From Asaia bogorensis (lineage in GTDB: Bacteria; Pseudomonadota; Alphaproteobacteria; Acetobacterales; Acetobacteraceae), in NCBI GenBank assembly GCA_945874515.1, contig CAMCHA010000012.1, positions 1 through 14,744 on the forward strand: a stretch of 14,744 nucleotides of DNA, given 5' to 3'. The translations under genes were made by a program, and so were the position numbers. Below, piece after piece: positions 1-6,930 of this stretch (position 1 is its first letter; each line of letters opens with the position of its first letter). The notes beneath the pieces are model-generated. The model searched no databases. It saw only the letters and a program-made list of their open reading frames with translations, and had not been told where the DNA came from.

Positions 1-401
1 ACGGTGAAATAGGTCTCAGGCAGGGCAGCGGCGTGCAGCGCATCATAGCCCTTGGGCCAGGGCAGGGTCTGCGCTTCGGGTGCCGTGCAATATTCAGCAT
101 AGGCGCCACCATTGGTCAGCGCGCAGACGCGATCACCAACACGGTAGCGCGTGACCGCAGCGCCGATCGCCACCACTTCACCCGCGCATTCCAGGCCGAT
201 AATGGGCGAGGCACCAGGCGGTGGCGGGTAGCTGCCCTCACGCTGCGCCACATCCGGGCGATTGACACCTGTCGCCATGACACGGATCAACACCTCATCC
301 GCCGCCGGGGCCGGCAGGGCAGTTTGCGCCGGCACCAGAACCTCCGGCCCGCCACCCTTGCCATGGTCCACGAAATTCATCGAAGCGGGCAGCATGGTCA
401 T
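1..401 (-). CDS. NAD(P)H:quinone oxidoreductase, PIG3-type, 5' part only
   Basis: This is the N-terminal 133 codons of a medium-chain (MDR) zinc-independent quinone oxidoreductase; the rest lies beyond base 1. The start ATG at 401 follows an AAAGG ribosome binding site by 8 nt; a second in-frame ATG at 395 is possible. The translation contains the GroES-like fold pattern of the PIG3 group: [20 protein letters not shown], then [12 protein letters not shown], then [17 protein letters not shown]. Family members reduce quinones or enones with NADPH in the cytoplasm. The Rossmann NADPH domain is not in view. It starts 65 bp after the TTT receptor at 467-1444 and may be the last gene of that cluster. 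Family assignment is firm, substrate unknown. Confidence 0.85.
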   Translation of the reverse strand, partial: MTMLPASMNFVDHGKGGGPEVLVPAQTALPAPAADEVLIRVMATGVNRPDVAQREGSYPPPPGASPIIGLECAGEVVAIGAAVTRYRVGDRVCALTNGGAYAEYCTAPEAQTLPWPKGYDALHAAALPETYFT

Positions 402-433
402 GGCGGTGGCCTTTCAGTGGCAACGGAAATGAA

Positions 434-460
434 GCGGGCGGAGGGCGGACCCCCGCCCGC
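434..460. other. GC-rich stem-loop between receptor and oxidoreductase genes
   Basis: Eight perfectly paired bases (434-441 with 453-460, GCGGGCGG/CCGCCCGC) flank an 11-nt loop just after the TTT receptor stop. No U-tract follows on the minus strand, so it is more likely an attenuator or mRNA 3'-end protector than a full intrinsic terminator. Confidence 0.4.
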
Positions 461-466
461 ACAAGA

Positions 467-1444
467 TCAATTCGGCTTAATGCCGGCAGTGCGGATGATC
501 GGCTCCCACTTCGCCATTTCGGCGGCCAGGAAGCGCGCCGCACTATCCGGCGTGCTGTTGGAGGTGACCTCCATGGTCATTTCGCCAAGCCTGTTCTTCA
601 CCGAATCCTGCGACAAAGCGCGGTTGAAGGCGGTGTTGATAGCCTGCACCGTAGCGGCTGGTGTACCGGCGGGCACCAGTGCCATGTGCCACGTATAGGC
701 CTCAGACCCCGCGACGCCGCCTTCGATGAAGGTCGGCAGATCGCGCGCATAGGGCATGCGTTCCTTGGTGCTGATCGCCAGCGCGCGCAATTCGCCGCGC
801 TGCATGTAAGGCAGGGCCGCCGCCGCAACATCCAGCATAATGGGGATGCGCCCGGAAAGCACTTCCGGCATGGCGGCGGATGACCCGCGGAAGGGGATAT
901 GATTGCATTTGAGCCCGCCCGCCATGTGCAGGAACAGCTCACTCGCCAAATGGACCGCGCCGCCATTGCCGCTGGACGCGTAATCATACTTGCCGGGGTT
1001 CTTCCGCAGCAGGTCAATCAGTTCCGGCAGGGTGCGCGCGGGCAGGTCCTTATTGACCAGCATGATCATCGGGATTTGCCCGATATAGGTGGTGGGGATG
1101 AAATCCGTGACGGGATCAAAAGGCAGGCGGTCAAACAGCGCGCGCAAGCACGCATGGGCGATGGTGGTGTAGAGGATGGTCTGCCCATCCTTGGGCGCCT
1201 TGCTGACCAGATCCGTGCCGATCACTACGCCCGAGCCGGTGCGGTTTTCCACCACCAGGCGCGCGGGCAGGAATTTGGACATTTCATCCGCAAGCAAGCG
1301 CGCCGGGATATCCGTGGGGCCGCCGGCGGCGAAGGGCACCACCAACCTGCCGGGGCCAGACGGCCAGGCTTGCGCCAGGGCCGGACGGGCAAGTGGCGCC
1401 AGCGCGGCGGCGCCGGCCAAACCCAGAACATGACGACGTTGCAT
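467..1444 (-). CDS. TTT-family (Bug) periplasmic solute-binding receptor 1
   Basis: A 325-residue extracytoplasmic binding protein of the Bug/TctC family, which captures carboxylates or related small molecules for tripartite tricarboxylate transporters. The start at 1444 is chosen because GGAGAG lies 8 nt upstream and the protein then begins MQRRHVLGLAGAAALAPLA, a Tat-like (RR) signal peptide ending near PALAQA. Reading further upstream would translate the palindromic repeat at 1523-1627 and is rejected. Family motifs seen: VPFAAGGPTDIPAR in the ligand loop, NRTGSGVVIGTDLVSK, YASSGNGGAVHLASELF and IPFRGSSAAMPEVLSG. No TctA/TctB membrane genes are in the window, as is common for orphan Bug receptors. 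Ligand unknown; the adjacent CoA-transferase and acyl-CoA dehydrogenase suggest a carboxylic acid. Confidence 0.92.
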   Translation of the reverse strand: MQRRHVLGLAGAAALAPLARPALAQAWPSGPGRLVVPFAAGGPTDIPARLLADEMSKFLPARLVVENRTGSGVVIGTDLVSKAPKDGQTILYTTIAHACLRALFDRLPFDPVTDFIPTTYIGQIPMIMLVNKDLPARTLPELIDLLRKNPGKYDYASSGNGGAVHLASELFLHMAGGLKCNHIPFRGSSAAMPEVLSGRIPIMLDVAAAALPYMQRGELRALAISTKERMPYARDLPTFIEGGVAGSEAYTWHMALVPAGTPAATVQAINTAFNRALSQDSVKNRLGEMTMEVTSNSTPDSAARFLAAEMAKWEPIIRTAGIKPN

Positions 1445-1522
1445 TGAAGGATCTCTCCGTTGACTTGAAACTGTCATTGAAATTGGCGCGCGGGGAGGCA
1501 GCTTCCAGCCCCCTGCCCGGTC

Positions 1523-1627
1523 TAGAGCATTTTCAAGCCAAGTGGAATCACTTGGCGACTCGGAAAATGCGAACAAACAAAGGTTTAGAGCGGTTCCCGT
1601 GAACGAAGGTGAACGGAAACTGCTCTA
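1523..1627. repeat. Modular palindromic repeat, copy 1 (two hairpins)
   Basis: Module A, 1523-1588, holds a two-tier hairpin: GCATTTTC 1527-1534 pairs with GAAAATGC 1563-1570, and inside it GCCAAGTG 1537-1544 pairs with CACTTGGC 1549-1556 around a 4-nt loop. A linker (AACAAACAAA) joins it to module B1, where 1586-1600 pairs with 1613-1627 (14 of 15 positions, one of them G-U) around a 12-nt loop. It fills most of the gap between the CoA-transferase and receptor 1, and its terminal TAG serves as the CoA-transferase stop codon. Module A matches 3946-4011 at 62 of 66 bases. Confidence 0.85.
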
Positions 1628-2752
1628 AGCGCCGAATTCCGCCCGAATGGCCGCCGAATGCTCCCCGAGACGCGGCACAGCCCCCAGGCTGCGCGCCCCA
1701 TCAGAAAGCTTCGCCGGCGGCGCGCCGATCTTGATAGGGCCCTTTTCCGTTTCCACCGTCACGCGCCTGAGCGCCGGATGGTTGCGCAAGCCGTCGCAAT
1801 CATTGATGAAGCCAAAGGCAGTATTGGCACGGCGCAGCTTTGCTGCGCATTCCTCCCGCGTCAGGGTCGCGAACATCTTGCCAATATGGCCATCCACCAT
1901 GGGGCGATTGGCGACACGTTCATTATTGACGCGGAAGCCTTCACGCTCAGGCAGATCAGGCTCATCCAGGAAATGGGCGCAGAAGCCGGCCCATTCACGT
2001 TCATTCTGGATGGCGATCAGCACATCGGCGCCATCCTTGGTGGTGAAGGCGCCATAGGGGCAGATGGAAGGATGCGCCATGCCGATGCGCGGCGGGTTCC
2101 GGCCGGTGCCTTCATATTGCAACAGCGGCACCGTCATCCAATCCGCCATGCCATCAAACAGGCTGACGGCAATGCCCTTGCCCTGGCCGGTGATGCCGCG
2201 ATCAATCAGCGCTTCCAGCACCGCCGCATAGGCATGCATGCCACACGCAATATCGCAGGCTGAAACACCAACACGCCCAGGGCCTTCCGCGCGGCCTGTC
2301 ACGTAAGCCAGCCCAGTTTCTGCCTGCACCAGAAGGTCATAGGCCTTCATGGCGGCATATTCGCCTTCCTCACCATAGCCCGAGATATCAACGGTGATCA
2401 GGCGCGGATGCCGCGCGCGCAATTCAGCCGAACCAAAGCCAGCCCGGGCCATGGCGCCAGGAGCCAGGTTCTGGATGAAGATATCCGCCTTGGCGATCAG
2501 CGCATCAAGCAAAGCCTTGTCTTCTGGCTTTTTGATATCAAGGCAAAGGCTTTCCTTGCCGCGATTGAGCCAGATGAAATAGCTGGATTGCCCATTCGCT
2601 ACCGCATCATAGGCGCGGGCGAAATCGCCTTCCTGCCTTTCGATCTTGATGACGCGCGCTCCGGCATCCGCCAGCCGAGACGCGCAATAAGGCGCGGCGA
2701 CGGCCTGTTCCATCGAAACGACGAACAGGCCCTTCAAAGGCTGGGAGGCCAT
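1625..2752 (-). CDS. CaiB/BaiF-family (class III) CoA-transferase
   Basis: A 375-residue cytoplasmic class III CoA-transferase, which moves CoA between carboxylic acids through an aspartyl-CoA thioester intermediate. Visible family signature: the N-terminal LKGLFVVSMEQAVAAPYCA segment, ADAGARVIKIER (about residues 28-39), NRGKESLCLDI (63-73), and KAYDLLVQAETGL, in which Asp139 matches the catalytic Asp of formyl-CoA transferase. Length is at the short end of the family. The gene overlaps the acyl-CoA dehydrogenase stop by one base (TGATG), implying translational coupling and a shared pathway: activate an acid, then dehydrogenate the thioester. The stop TAG belongs to the palindromic repeat. 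Substrate cannot be told from sequence; citramalate, mesaconate and other dicarboxylates are all known within the family. Confidence 0.92.
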   Translation of the reverse strand: MASQPLKGLFVVSMEQAVAAPYCASRLADAGARVIKIERQEGDFARAYDAVANGQSSYFIWLNRGKESLCLDIKKPEDKALLDALIAKADIFIQNLAPGAMARAGFGSAELRARHPRLITVDISGYGEEGEYAAMKAYDLLVQAETGLAYVTGRAEGPGRVGVSACDIACGMHAYAAVLEALIDRGITGQGKGIAVSLFDGMADWMTVPLLQYEGTGRNPPRIGMAHPSICPYGAFTTKDGADVLIAIQNEREWAGFCAHFLDEPDLPEREGFRVNNERVANRPMVDGHIGKMFATLTREECAAKLRRANTAFGFINDCDGLRNHPALRRVTVETEKGPIKIGAPPAKLSDGARSLGAVPRLGEHSAAIRAEFGA

Positions 2753-3918
2753 CAGTAGGACCGCGGCATCCCAAGGACATGTTCGCCAATATAACTCAGC
2801 ACCATATTGGTGCTGATCGGCGCCACTTGATAAAGCCGTGCTTCGCGGAATTTTCGCTCCACATCATATTCCTCGGCAAAGCCGAAGCCGCCATGGGTTT
2901 GCACGCAAGCTTCCGCTGCCGCCCAGGCCGCATCGGCGCCGAGCATCTTGCCCATATTAGCCTCTTCGCCGCAGGGCAGGCCGGCTTCGAATTTATCCAA
3001 GCCCTTCTGGATCAGCGCTTCGGCGGCGCGCATCTCGGCATAGGCCTTGGCGATCGGGAATTGTACGCCTTGATTCTGGCCAATCGGGCGGCCGAACAAT
3101 ACGCGCTGCTTCGAATAATCCACGGCCTTGTTGATGAACCATTTGGCATCGCCAATGGTCTCAGCTGCAATCAGCAGGCGTTCGGCATTCATGCCATCCA
3201 GAATATAACGGAAGCCCTTGCCTTCCTGGCCGACCAGGTTTTCCGCCGGCACTTCCATATTGTCGAAGAAGACCTCGCAGGAATTATGGTTCATCATGGT
3301 GCGGATCGGGCGGATGGTCAGACCATTGCCGAGCGCCTTTTTCATATCCACGATGAAGGTGGAAAGCCCATCGGTGCGCTTGGCCACCTGATCGCGCGGC
3401 GTAGTGCGCGCCAGCAGCAGCATCAGATCGGAATGCTCCGCGCGACTGGTCCAGATCTTCTGGCCATTGACGATGTACTTGTCGCCCTGCTTTTGCGCGA
3501 AGGTACGCAGGCTGGTCGTATCGGTGCCGCTGGTGGGCTCCGTCACGCCAAAGGCTTGCAGGCGCAATTCGCCGGTGGCGATTTTCGGCAGGTACTTCTG
3601 CTTCTGTTCCGGGCTGCCATGCTTCAGGATGGTGCCCATGATGTACATCTGCGCGTGACAGGCAGCCGCATTGCAGCCCGTGGTGTGGATTTCTTCCAGA
3701 ATCGCAGCGGCAGCCGAAAGCGGCAGGCCAGACCCGCCAAACTCTTCCGGAATCAGCGCGGCCAGCCAACCGGCATCGGTCAGCGCCTGGACGAATTCGG
3801 TCGGGTAGCCGCGGCGGGTATCGAGTTCACGCCAATATTCGCCGGGAAAGCGCGCGCAAAGCTTGCGCACTTCCTCACGGATTTCGGCATGGGCTTCCTG
3901 AGAGTGATGCATGTCCAT
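2752..3918 (-). CDS. Acyl-CoA dehydrogenase, LCAD/IVD-like catalytic base position
   Basis: A 388-residue flavoprotein that introduces an alpha-beta double bond into an acyl-CoA and passes electrons to ETF. Start ATG at 3918 follows GGAG by 8 nt; ATG 3912 is a weaker alternative, and the longer reading to 3999 only translates the repeat. Motifs: FGVTEPTSGTD (123-133, flavin/substrate loop), GQKIWTSRAEHSD (152-164), QRVLFGRPIG (271-280) and QTHGGFGFAEEYDVERKFRE (340-359). The usual C-terminal catalytic motif IYEGT is replaced by LYQVAPIST (362-370), which has no Glu. Glu246 in NAERLLIA sits where isovaleryl- and long-chain acyl-CoA dehydrogenases carry their base, so the enzyme is probably active with that geometry. 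It is coupled to the CoA-transferase by a one-base overlap. Confidence 0.93.
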   Translation of the reverse strand: MDMHHSQEAHAEIREEVRKLCARFPGEYWRELDTRRGYPTEFVQALTDAGWLAALIPEEFGGSGLPLSAAAAILEEIHTTGCNAAACHAQMYIMGTILKHGSPEQKQKYLPKIATGELRLQAFGVTEPTSGTDTTSLRTFAQKQGDKYIVNGQKIWTSRAEHSDLMLLLARTTPRDQVAKRTDGLSTFIVDMKKALGNGLTIRPIRTMMNHNSCEVFFDNMEVPAENLVGQEGKGFRYILDGMNAERLLIAAETIGDAKWFINKAVDYSKQRVLFGRPIGQNQGVQFPIAKAYAEMRAAEALIQKGLDKFEAGLPCGEEANMGKMLGADAAWAAAEACVQTHGGFGFAEEYDVERKFREARLYQVAPISTNMVLSYIGEHVLGMPRSY

Positions 3919-3945
3919 TGGTCTAGCTCCGGTTTCGGCTCGGAT

Positions 3946-4051
3946 TAGAGCATTTTCAAGCCAAGTGAAATCACTTGGCGGCTCGGAAAATGCGATCAAA
4001 CAAAAGTTTAGTGCCTGTCCGCTGAGCGGACGCGAAGGGGACAGGCACTAA
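3946..4051. repeat. Modular palindromic repeat, copy 2 (two hairpins)
   Basis: Module A (3946-4011) repeats 1523-1588 with four differences in 66 bases and keeps both stems: 3950-3957 with 3986-3993, and 3960-3967 with 3972-3979. The second hairpin differs from copy 1: TTAGTGCCTGTCC 4008-4020 pairs perfectly over 13 bp with 4039-4051 around an 18-nt loop, which can form a smaller competing stem (TCCGC 4018-4022 with GCGGA 4026-4030). It lies between receptor 2 and the acyl-CoA dehydrogenase, directly upstream of the latter's ribosome binding site region. Confidence 0.85.
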
Positions 4052-4088
4052 GGGCCGGCGGGGCACGCTTGCAAGATGATGGAGCGCG

Positions 4089-5075
4089 TCAATCCACGGT
4101 CGCGCCGGAACGCCGCACCACTTCCGCCCAGCGGGTAATGTCGCGGGCCAGGGTTTCGCGGAACTGCTCGGGCGAATTGGGCGCGGTGGGGGGCGTAATG
4201 GCCTGATCCTGCACCAGCCAGGTGCGGAATTCGGGCGTGGTGATGATGCGATTGATTTCGGTATTCATGCGCCGCAGGATCGGCTCAGGCAGGGCAGCCG
4301 GGGCCAGGATGGCGTACCAGGTGCTGGTATCCATGGGCTGCGTGCCGCAAGCCTCCGCCACCGTGGGCACATCTGGCAACGCCGCGAGCCGCGCCGGGCT
4401 CATCACCGCAAGCGGCCGGACCTGGCCTTGGCGGATCGGGCCCATGGCCGCGCCTGATTGGTTGAAAAACAGGTCCGTATCACCCGCCAGCAAGGACGTC
4501 ATGGCGCCGGGCTGGCCGCGATAGGGCACATGCAGCAGATCAAGATTGGCGGTGATGGCGAATTGCGCCCCGGCCAGATGGGTGGAGGCGCCATTGCCGG
4601 TGGAGGCATAGGAAACCGCCTGGGGCCGCGCCCGCGCCGCCGCCAGCACCTGCGCGCAATTCTGGAATTGCGGACGCTTCTCGGGGCTTACGATCATGAC
4701 ATTGGGCACATCGCCCAGCAGCGCCACCGGCGTGAAATCCCGCTGCACATCAAAGGGCAGGTTCTTATACAGCGCGGCATTGATGGCATGCGTGCCGGCG
4801 GTGCCGAAATAGAAGGTGTAGCCATCGGGCCGCGACTTCGCGACGAAGTCTGACCCGATATTGCCCCCTGCCCCAGTGCGACTATCCACCACCACGGGCT
4901 GGCCAAGCGCGCGGGAAAGCGGTTCCGCCAGGCGCCGCGCATAAATATCCGTGCCCGCGCCATTGGGGAATCCACCCATCAGCGTGATCGGGCGGCTTGG
5001 CCAGGCATCGCCCTGCGCCAGAACGGGTGAGGCGATCAGGCCGGCGAAAAGCGCGGCAAGCAGACGAAAGCGCAT
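4089..5075 (-). CDS. TTT-family (Bug) periplasmic solute-binding receptor 2
   Basis: A second Bug/TctC-type receptor, 328 residues, first gene of the cluster. Start ATG 5075 is preceded by GGGGAG at 9 nt spacing, and the product opens with a Sec signal peptide (basic MRFR, hydrophobic LLAALFAGLIA, cleavage near VLAQ). The upstream reading to 5180 would add an extra non-signal segment and is rejected. Family motifs: GGFPNGAGTDIYARRLAEPL, SRTGAGGNIGSDFVAKS, SYASTGNGASTHLAGAQF and VPYRGQPGAMTSLLAGDTDL. It is only distantly similar to receptor 1: it has a Sec rather than a Tat-like leader and different loop residues. The two are therefore probably not a recent duplication and may bind different ligands of one pathway. 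Confidence 0.92.
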   Translation of the reverse strand: MRFRLLAALFAGLIASPVLAQGDAWPSRPITLMGGFPNGAGTDIYARRLAEPLSRALGQPVVVDSRTGAGGNIGSDFVAKSRPDGYTFYFGTAGTHAINAALYKNLPFDVQRDFTPVALLGDVPNVMIVSPEKRPQFQNCAQVLAAARARPQAVSYASTGNGASTHLAGAQFAITANLDLLHVPYRGQPGAMTSLLAGDTDLFFNQSGAAMGPIRQGQVRPLAVMSPARLAALPDVPTVAEACGTQPMDTSTWYAILAPAALPEPILRRMNTEINRIITTPEFRTWLVQDQAITPPTAPNSPEQFRETLARDITRWAEVVRRSGATVD

Positions 5076-5105
5076 GGTTTGAAACTCCCCGGGATTGTTG
5101 ACGTC

Positions 5106-5123
5106 CATCTTAGCCATCTTAGC
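5106..5123. repeat. Two tandem copies of CATCTTAGC
   Basis: A perfect 9-bp direct repeat lies in the 49-bp gap between the divergent receptor 2 gene and the racemase pseudogene. It could be a pair of regulator half-sites or a chance micro-duplication; nothing else in the gap distinguishes these. Confidence 0.4.
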
Positions 5124-5124
5124 T

Positions 5125-5841
5125 ATGAGAATGAACAGCCCAAATGCAGCGCCGCGCATCGCACGCAGCGGCAAATCCATCTATGACGCGCCACTTGGCA
5201 TATTGATGCTGGAAGCGCGCTTTCCCCGAATCCCAGGCGATATGGGCAATGGGGAAACTTGGCCCTTCCCCGTGCTGTTTCGCGTGGTGCGCGGCGCGAC
5301 ACCGGAAAAAGTGGTGCTGCTGGGCGCCAAGGGGCTTTTGCCGGATTTCATCGTCGCGGCGCAGGAATTAGTCCATCTGGGGGGCCGAGGCCATCACCAG
5401 CAATTACGGCTTCCTATCGCTGTTCCAGCGGGAATTGGCAGAAGCGATGCAGGTGCCCGTGGCCACTTCTTCGCTGATGCAAGTGCCCTGAGTGCAAGCA
5501 GCACTGCCGCCCGGCAAGCGGGTTGGTGTGATTACTGTCAGCAAGCAATCACTGACCCCGGCGCATCTGGATGCCGCAGGTGTCGCGCGCAATATCCCCT
5601 GCGTTGGCACGGAGGGCGGGCGCGAATTTTTCCGCGTGCTGAACCGCGCCGATCATCAGGATATAAATATTGATTTGGCAACGCAGGATATCCTGGATGC
5701 GCGGCGCGCGCTGGTCGCGCAGCATCCGGATGTTGGTACCATTGTGCTGGAATGCACGAATATGCCGCCCTATGCGGCGGCGTTACTTATTCGATGATCA
5801 CCTGGTTCCACGCCGGGATCAGGCCCAGGCGCTTCGGTTGA
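5125..5841 (+). pseudogene. Aspartate/glutamate racemase family gene, triply disrupted
   Basis: Reading across three frames recovers a racemase-like protein. Part 1, from ATG 5125 (or 5131), gives SIYDAPLGILMLEARFPRIP, then GDMGNGETWPFPVLFRVVRG. At the six-G run 5379-5384 one extra G shifts the frame; part 2 continues as GAEAITSNYGFLSLFQRELA. A TGA at 5489-5491 interrupts it, after which the frame continues to the catalytic-Cys region LECTNMPPYAAAL. A small deletion near 5786 then shifts frame again into YSMITWFHAGIRPRRFG and a stop at 5839-5841. Intact relatives are cytoplasmic Asp/Glu/hydantoin racemase-fold proteins. It is the only plus-strand gene. Three lesions make sequencing error an unlikely full explanation. 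No ribosome binding site is evident. Confidence 0.88.
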
Positions 5842-5847
5842 AGCGCC
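5828..5847. terminator. Stem-loop between convergent pseudogene and flagellin 1
   Basis: GGCGCTTC 5828-5835 pairs with GAAGCGCC 5840-5847 around a GGTT loop. It spans the pseudogene stop and lies 21 bp beyond the flagellin 1 stop, where a terminator is expected. There is only a short T-run on the plus side and none on the minus side, so efficiency is doubtful. Confidence 0.45.
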
Positions 5848-5867
5848 CAGGTTTAACCGCGTGCCGA

Positions 5868-6716
5868 TCAGCGGCCACCGAAGAGTGATGTCAGGAATTG
5901 CGGCGCCTGATTGGCGATGGAAAGCGTTTGGCTGCCAAGCTGCTGGCGGATTTGCAGCGCCTGTAGACGCGCCGATTCCTTGGCTAGGTTCGCGTCAATC
6001 AAATTGCCGAGCCCTGCTTCCATGGCATCAAGCTTGCTGCCATTGTAATTGATCTGCGCGTCAATATAACGCGCATCCGACCCAAGCCTGTTCATCGCAT
6101 CATTGATGATGTTGTTAATGTCGGTGAAATCCCCGGTTGCCGGGTCCAGTGCAGCGCGTGCATCGGCATCTGTCGCGAAGGGCCCAACCATGACAAGAAA
6201 ATTCGTATTGGGACCGAGCGCGGGCAACGTATATAGGTCTGCCGCATCTGCTGATTCGCTTCTTAGCGTGACGATATCGTCTACAGGCGATGTGCCGGTC
6301 AGCAAGTTGCGTCCAAAGTAATCCGCATCTTCCAAGAAATTCGTTATCTGATCGCGAAGCTGCGCGTATTGCTGATTGTACTGATCGCGCGCTTCCCCAG
6401 TGATGGTGCCATCGGCGAGGCGTGTCAGCACGGTGCGTACCTCGATCATGGTTTTTGAAACCTGCTCAAGGGCCGTAAGTGAGATGTCAACCAAGCCGCG
6501 AAGCCCGCCCAACTGTTCATTGACTGCGCCGAGGGAGGCTGTGTCGCTCCGAACCGTTTGCGCAACCGCAAAGGCGCCCCCATCATCCTTGGCATCGGCG
6601 ACGCGATAGCCGGTGGAGATACGCTTCTGCACCTCCGACAAGGCATCATTGGTGCGGTTGAGAGACTGCAGTGCCGTCATGGCACCGACATTTGTGATGA
6701 CTGAGGTGATGCTCAT
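5868..6716 (-). CDS. Flagellin 1 (short alphaproteobacterial type)
   Basis: A 282-residue flagellin, the exported subunit of the flagellar filament. The N-terminal D0/D1 region begins MSITSVITNVGAMTALQSLN and continues through QKRISTGYRVADAKDDGGAF; the C-terminal D1/D0 region is LQALQIRQQLGSQTLSIANQ with a terminal LTSLFGGR. The middle is short, so the large outer D2/D3 domains of enterobacterial flagellins are missing, as is usual in alphaproteobacteria. There is no signal peptide, as expected for type III export. ATG 6716 follows AAGGA; that site lies in a small hairpin (6718-6728). The paralogue at 7016-7846 is upstream on the same strand, but a terminator separates them, so this gene probably has its own promoter in the AT-rich spacer. 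Confidence 0.95.
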   Translation of the reverse strand: MSITSVITNVGAMTALQSLNRTNDALSEVQKRISTGYRVADAKDDGGAFAVAQTVRSDTASLGAVNEQLGGLRGLVDISLTALEQVSKTMIEVRTVLTRLADGTITGEARDQYNQQYAQLRDQITNFLEDADYFGRNLLTGTSPVDDIVTLRSESADAADLYTLPALGPNTNFLVMVGPFATDADARAALDPATGDFTDINNIINDAMNRLGSDARYIDAQINYNGSKLDAMEAGLGNLIDANLAKESARLQALQIRQQLGSQTLSIANQAPQFLTSLFGGR

Positions 6717-6928
6717 CGGAATTTTTCCTTTATCGCAAACCCATTTTGGGCATATCCAAAAGTGACATTAAAGAAATAATTTTCCGTAAATTATTCAGCT
6801 ATTTTTAAATTTGCCTGCCAAATTTTTTGTAGGCACTCCTAAATAATATGCCGAATCTAACTAAGTAATATAATGAAATAAAATTGAGTTCGGGTCGCGG
6901 TGAACGAATGTGATGCGGGTGTGCGCTA
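6717..6928. promoter_or_regulatory. AT-rich flagellin 1 leader and promoter region
   Basis: This spacer is strikingly AT-rich compared with its surroundings and must hold the flagellin 1 promoter if the terminator at 6929-6960 works. I see a perfect 7-bp inverted repeat AAATTTG 6807-6813 / CAAATTT 6819-6825 with a 5-nt spacer, which could be an operator. I find no convincing sigma-28 (TAAA-N15-GCCGATAA) or sigma-54 (GG-N10-GC) match, so the promoter class stays open. Confidence 0.4.
6718..6728 (-). promoter_or_regulatory. Flagellin 1 ribosome-binding-site hairpin
   Basis: In the mRNA, GGAA and TTCC pair around an AAA loop, ending one base before the ATG and covering part of the Shine-Dalgarno sequence. 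Flagellin 2 has the same arrangement with different paired bases (7847-7857). With four pairs it is weak on its own; the shared layout is what supports it. Confidence 0.4.
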
Positions 6929-6930
6929 GA
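6884..6930. repeat. Degenerate relative of the repeat's second hairpin
   Basis: The core GTGAACGAA-x-GTGA, followed by CGG and then TGC-x-CTA, matches the right-hand module of the repeat at 1586-1627. The flanks are partly matching and the outer stem is mostly lost. It appears to be a decayed copy without module A. Confidence 0.4.

Noticed and set aside
1445..1576. 44-residue N-terminal extension of TTT receptor 1 (MFAFSESPSDSTWLENAL...)
   Set aside because: It translates the palindromic repeat; the same peptide appears before the acyl-CoA dehydrogenase at 3919-3999. The signal peptide and ribosome binding site fix the start at 1444.
2779..3948. 389-residue open frame on the plus strand
   Set aside because: It is a shadow opposite the well-supported acyl-CoA dehydrogenase, with no recognisable domain; long antisense frames are expected in GC-rich coding DNA.
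5095..5130. Sigma-70-like promoter (TTGACG-N17-AGCTAT) for the plus-strand pseudogene
   Set aside because: The -10 match is poor and would overlap the presumed start codon at 5125.
5379..5384. Programmed frameshift at the six-G run in the racemase-like gene
   Set aside because: A downstream in-frame TGA and a second frame change remain even after a shift, so recoding alone cannot restore the protein.
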